A DNA stretch of 49,540 nucleotides from Crenarchaeota archaeon SCGC AAA471-B05 (lineage in GTDB: Archaea; Thermoproteota; Thermoprotei; Gearchaeales; Gearchaeaceae), in contig AQYM01000028.1 in NCBI GenBank assembly GCA_000380705.1, positions 41,062-90,601 of the forward strand. The letters run 5' to 3'. Numbering within the stretch: the stretch's first letter is position 1; every line of letters starts with the position of its first letter. Below the pieces are notes generated by a model. That model made no database searches. It saw only the letters and a list, made by a program, of their open reading frames with translations, and had not been told where the DNA came from. A program made the position numbers and the translations under genes. Positions 49,461 through 49,540 of the stretch are shown in pieces.

Positions 49461-49540
49461 TTATTCACTCATCAAAATTTTACCTAATTCTTTTCTTATA
49501 TAATCTTTTTGTCTATTTAATCTTGCTTCTATTGTATTAT
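49461..49540 (-). CDS. atpE: A-type ATPase subunit E, C-terminal fragment
   Basis: The minus-strand frame entering from the right edge reads NTIEARLNRQKDYIRKELGK and ends at TAA 49461-49463 after ILMSE. This matches the last helix of the archaeal E subunit (NTxEARLxR...LRxEIxKxLF pattern), the partner of subunit H in the peripheral stalk. Its stop is one base before the atpA ATG. Only the final 25 or so residues are in the window. Confidence 0.8.
   Translation of the reverse strand, partial: NTIEARLNRQKDYIRKELGKILMSE

Noticed and set aside
1..49540. CRISPR arrays, long direct repeats, intact insertion sequences or provirus.
   Set aside because: No regularly spaced repeats and no intact transposase or integrase seen; only two decayed tnpB fragments.

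Overview
The window reads as chromosomal DNA of an AT-rich archaeon of the TACK group, most likely a thermophilic Thermoproteota (crenarchaeal-type) lineage. Supporting markers are glycerol-1-phosphate dehydrogenase and HMG-CoA reductase (archaeal lipids), apgM, an A-type ATPase, RadA, SRP19, Gar1, S8e, S25e, TFB next to an iron-sulfur TFE-beta, a TFEalpha/beta-type initiation set, an aKMT4/Dot1-like methyltransferase, RqcH and an archaeal LSm protein. Most first genes of transcription units have a TATA-like box about 25-32 bases before the start codon, which suggests largely leaderless transcripts; genes inside operons overlap by 1-14 bases. The genus cannot be named from the sequence alone.

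Layout. 1-992: end of a frameshifted SDR gene and a Nudix hydrolase. 1092-1446: two tRNA-Glu isoacceptors around a structured RNA candidate. 1485-4826: rps8e, srp19, gar1, tfb, TFE-beta, tyrS (translation, RNA modification, transcription initiation). 4921-10462: apgM, egsA, and a minus-strand surface-polymer group (DPM1-like transferase, flippase) plus a PHP phosphoesterase. 10463-10929: decayed tnpB remnant. 10930-12917: sucCD. 12956-18940: DUF460 protein, LSm, radA, two small DUF131-like membrane proteins with a sugar nucleotidyltransferase, and a RadA paralogue with a small partner. 18960-24966: EMC6-like membrane protein head to head with rqcH, three CBS-domain proteins, Mut7-C RNase-like and AMMECR1 proteins. 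24966-30007: GT-B glycosyltransferase, an unknown protein, DNA ligase, a coiled-coil protein and a phosphoesterase. 30010-31748: ECF vitamin-uptake S component, a DUF4430 protein and a divergent winged-helix regulator. 31785-36698: GT-C glycosyltransferase, an unusual one-cysteine flavoprotein, HMG-CoA reductase, a membrane protein, a second tnpB remnant and a coiled-coil protein. 36695-45161: truD, a membrane-anchored HTH protein, valS, a GlmU-like protein and small genes around an aKMT4-like methyltransferase. 45219-49540: rps25e and the A-ATPase genes.

The most striking points are: (1) the ATPase cluster, where the 5' part of atpC runs straight into the reverse complement of the 3' end of atpB, the signature of an inversion breakpoint or an assembly chimera; (2) a compact, promoter-preceded RNA fold between the two tRNA-Glu genes, with two hairpins whose loops can pair; (3) an ECF transporter / regulator pair sharing a palindromic TATA region with a perfect inverted repeat; (4) enzymes with altered catalytic motifs (ValRS, the flavoprotein); and (5) two decayed copies of the same IS200/IS605-type tnpB.
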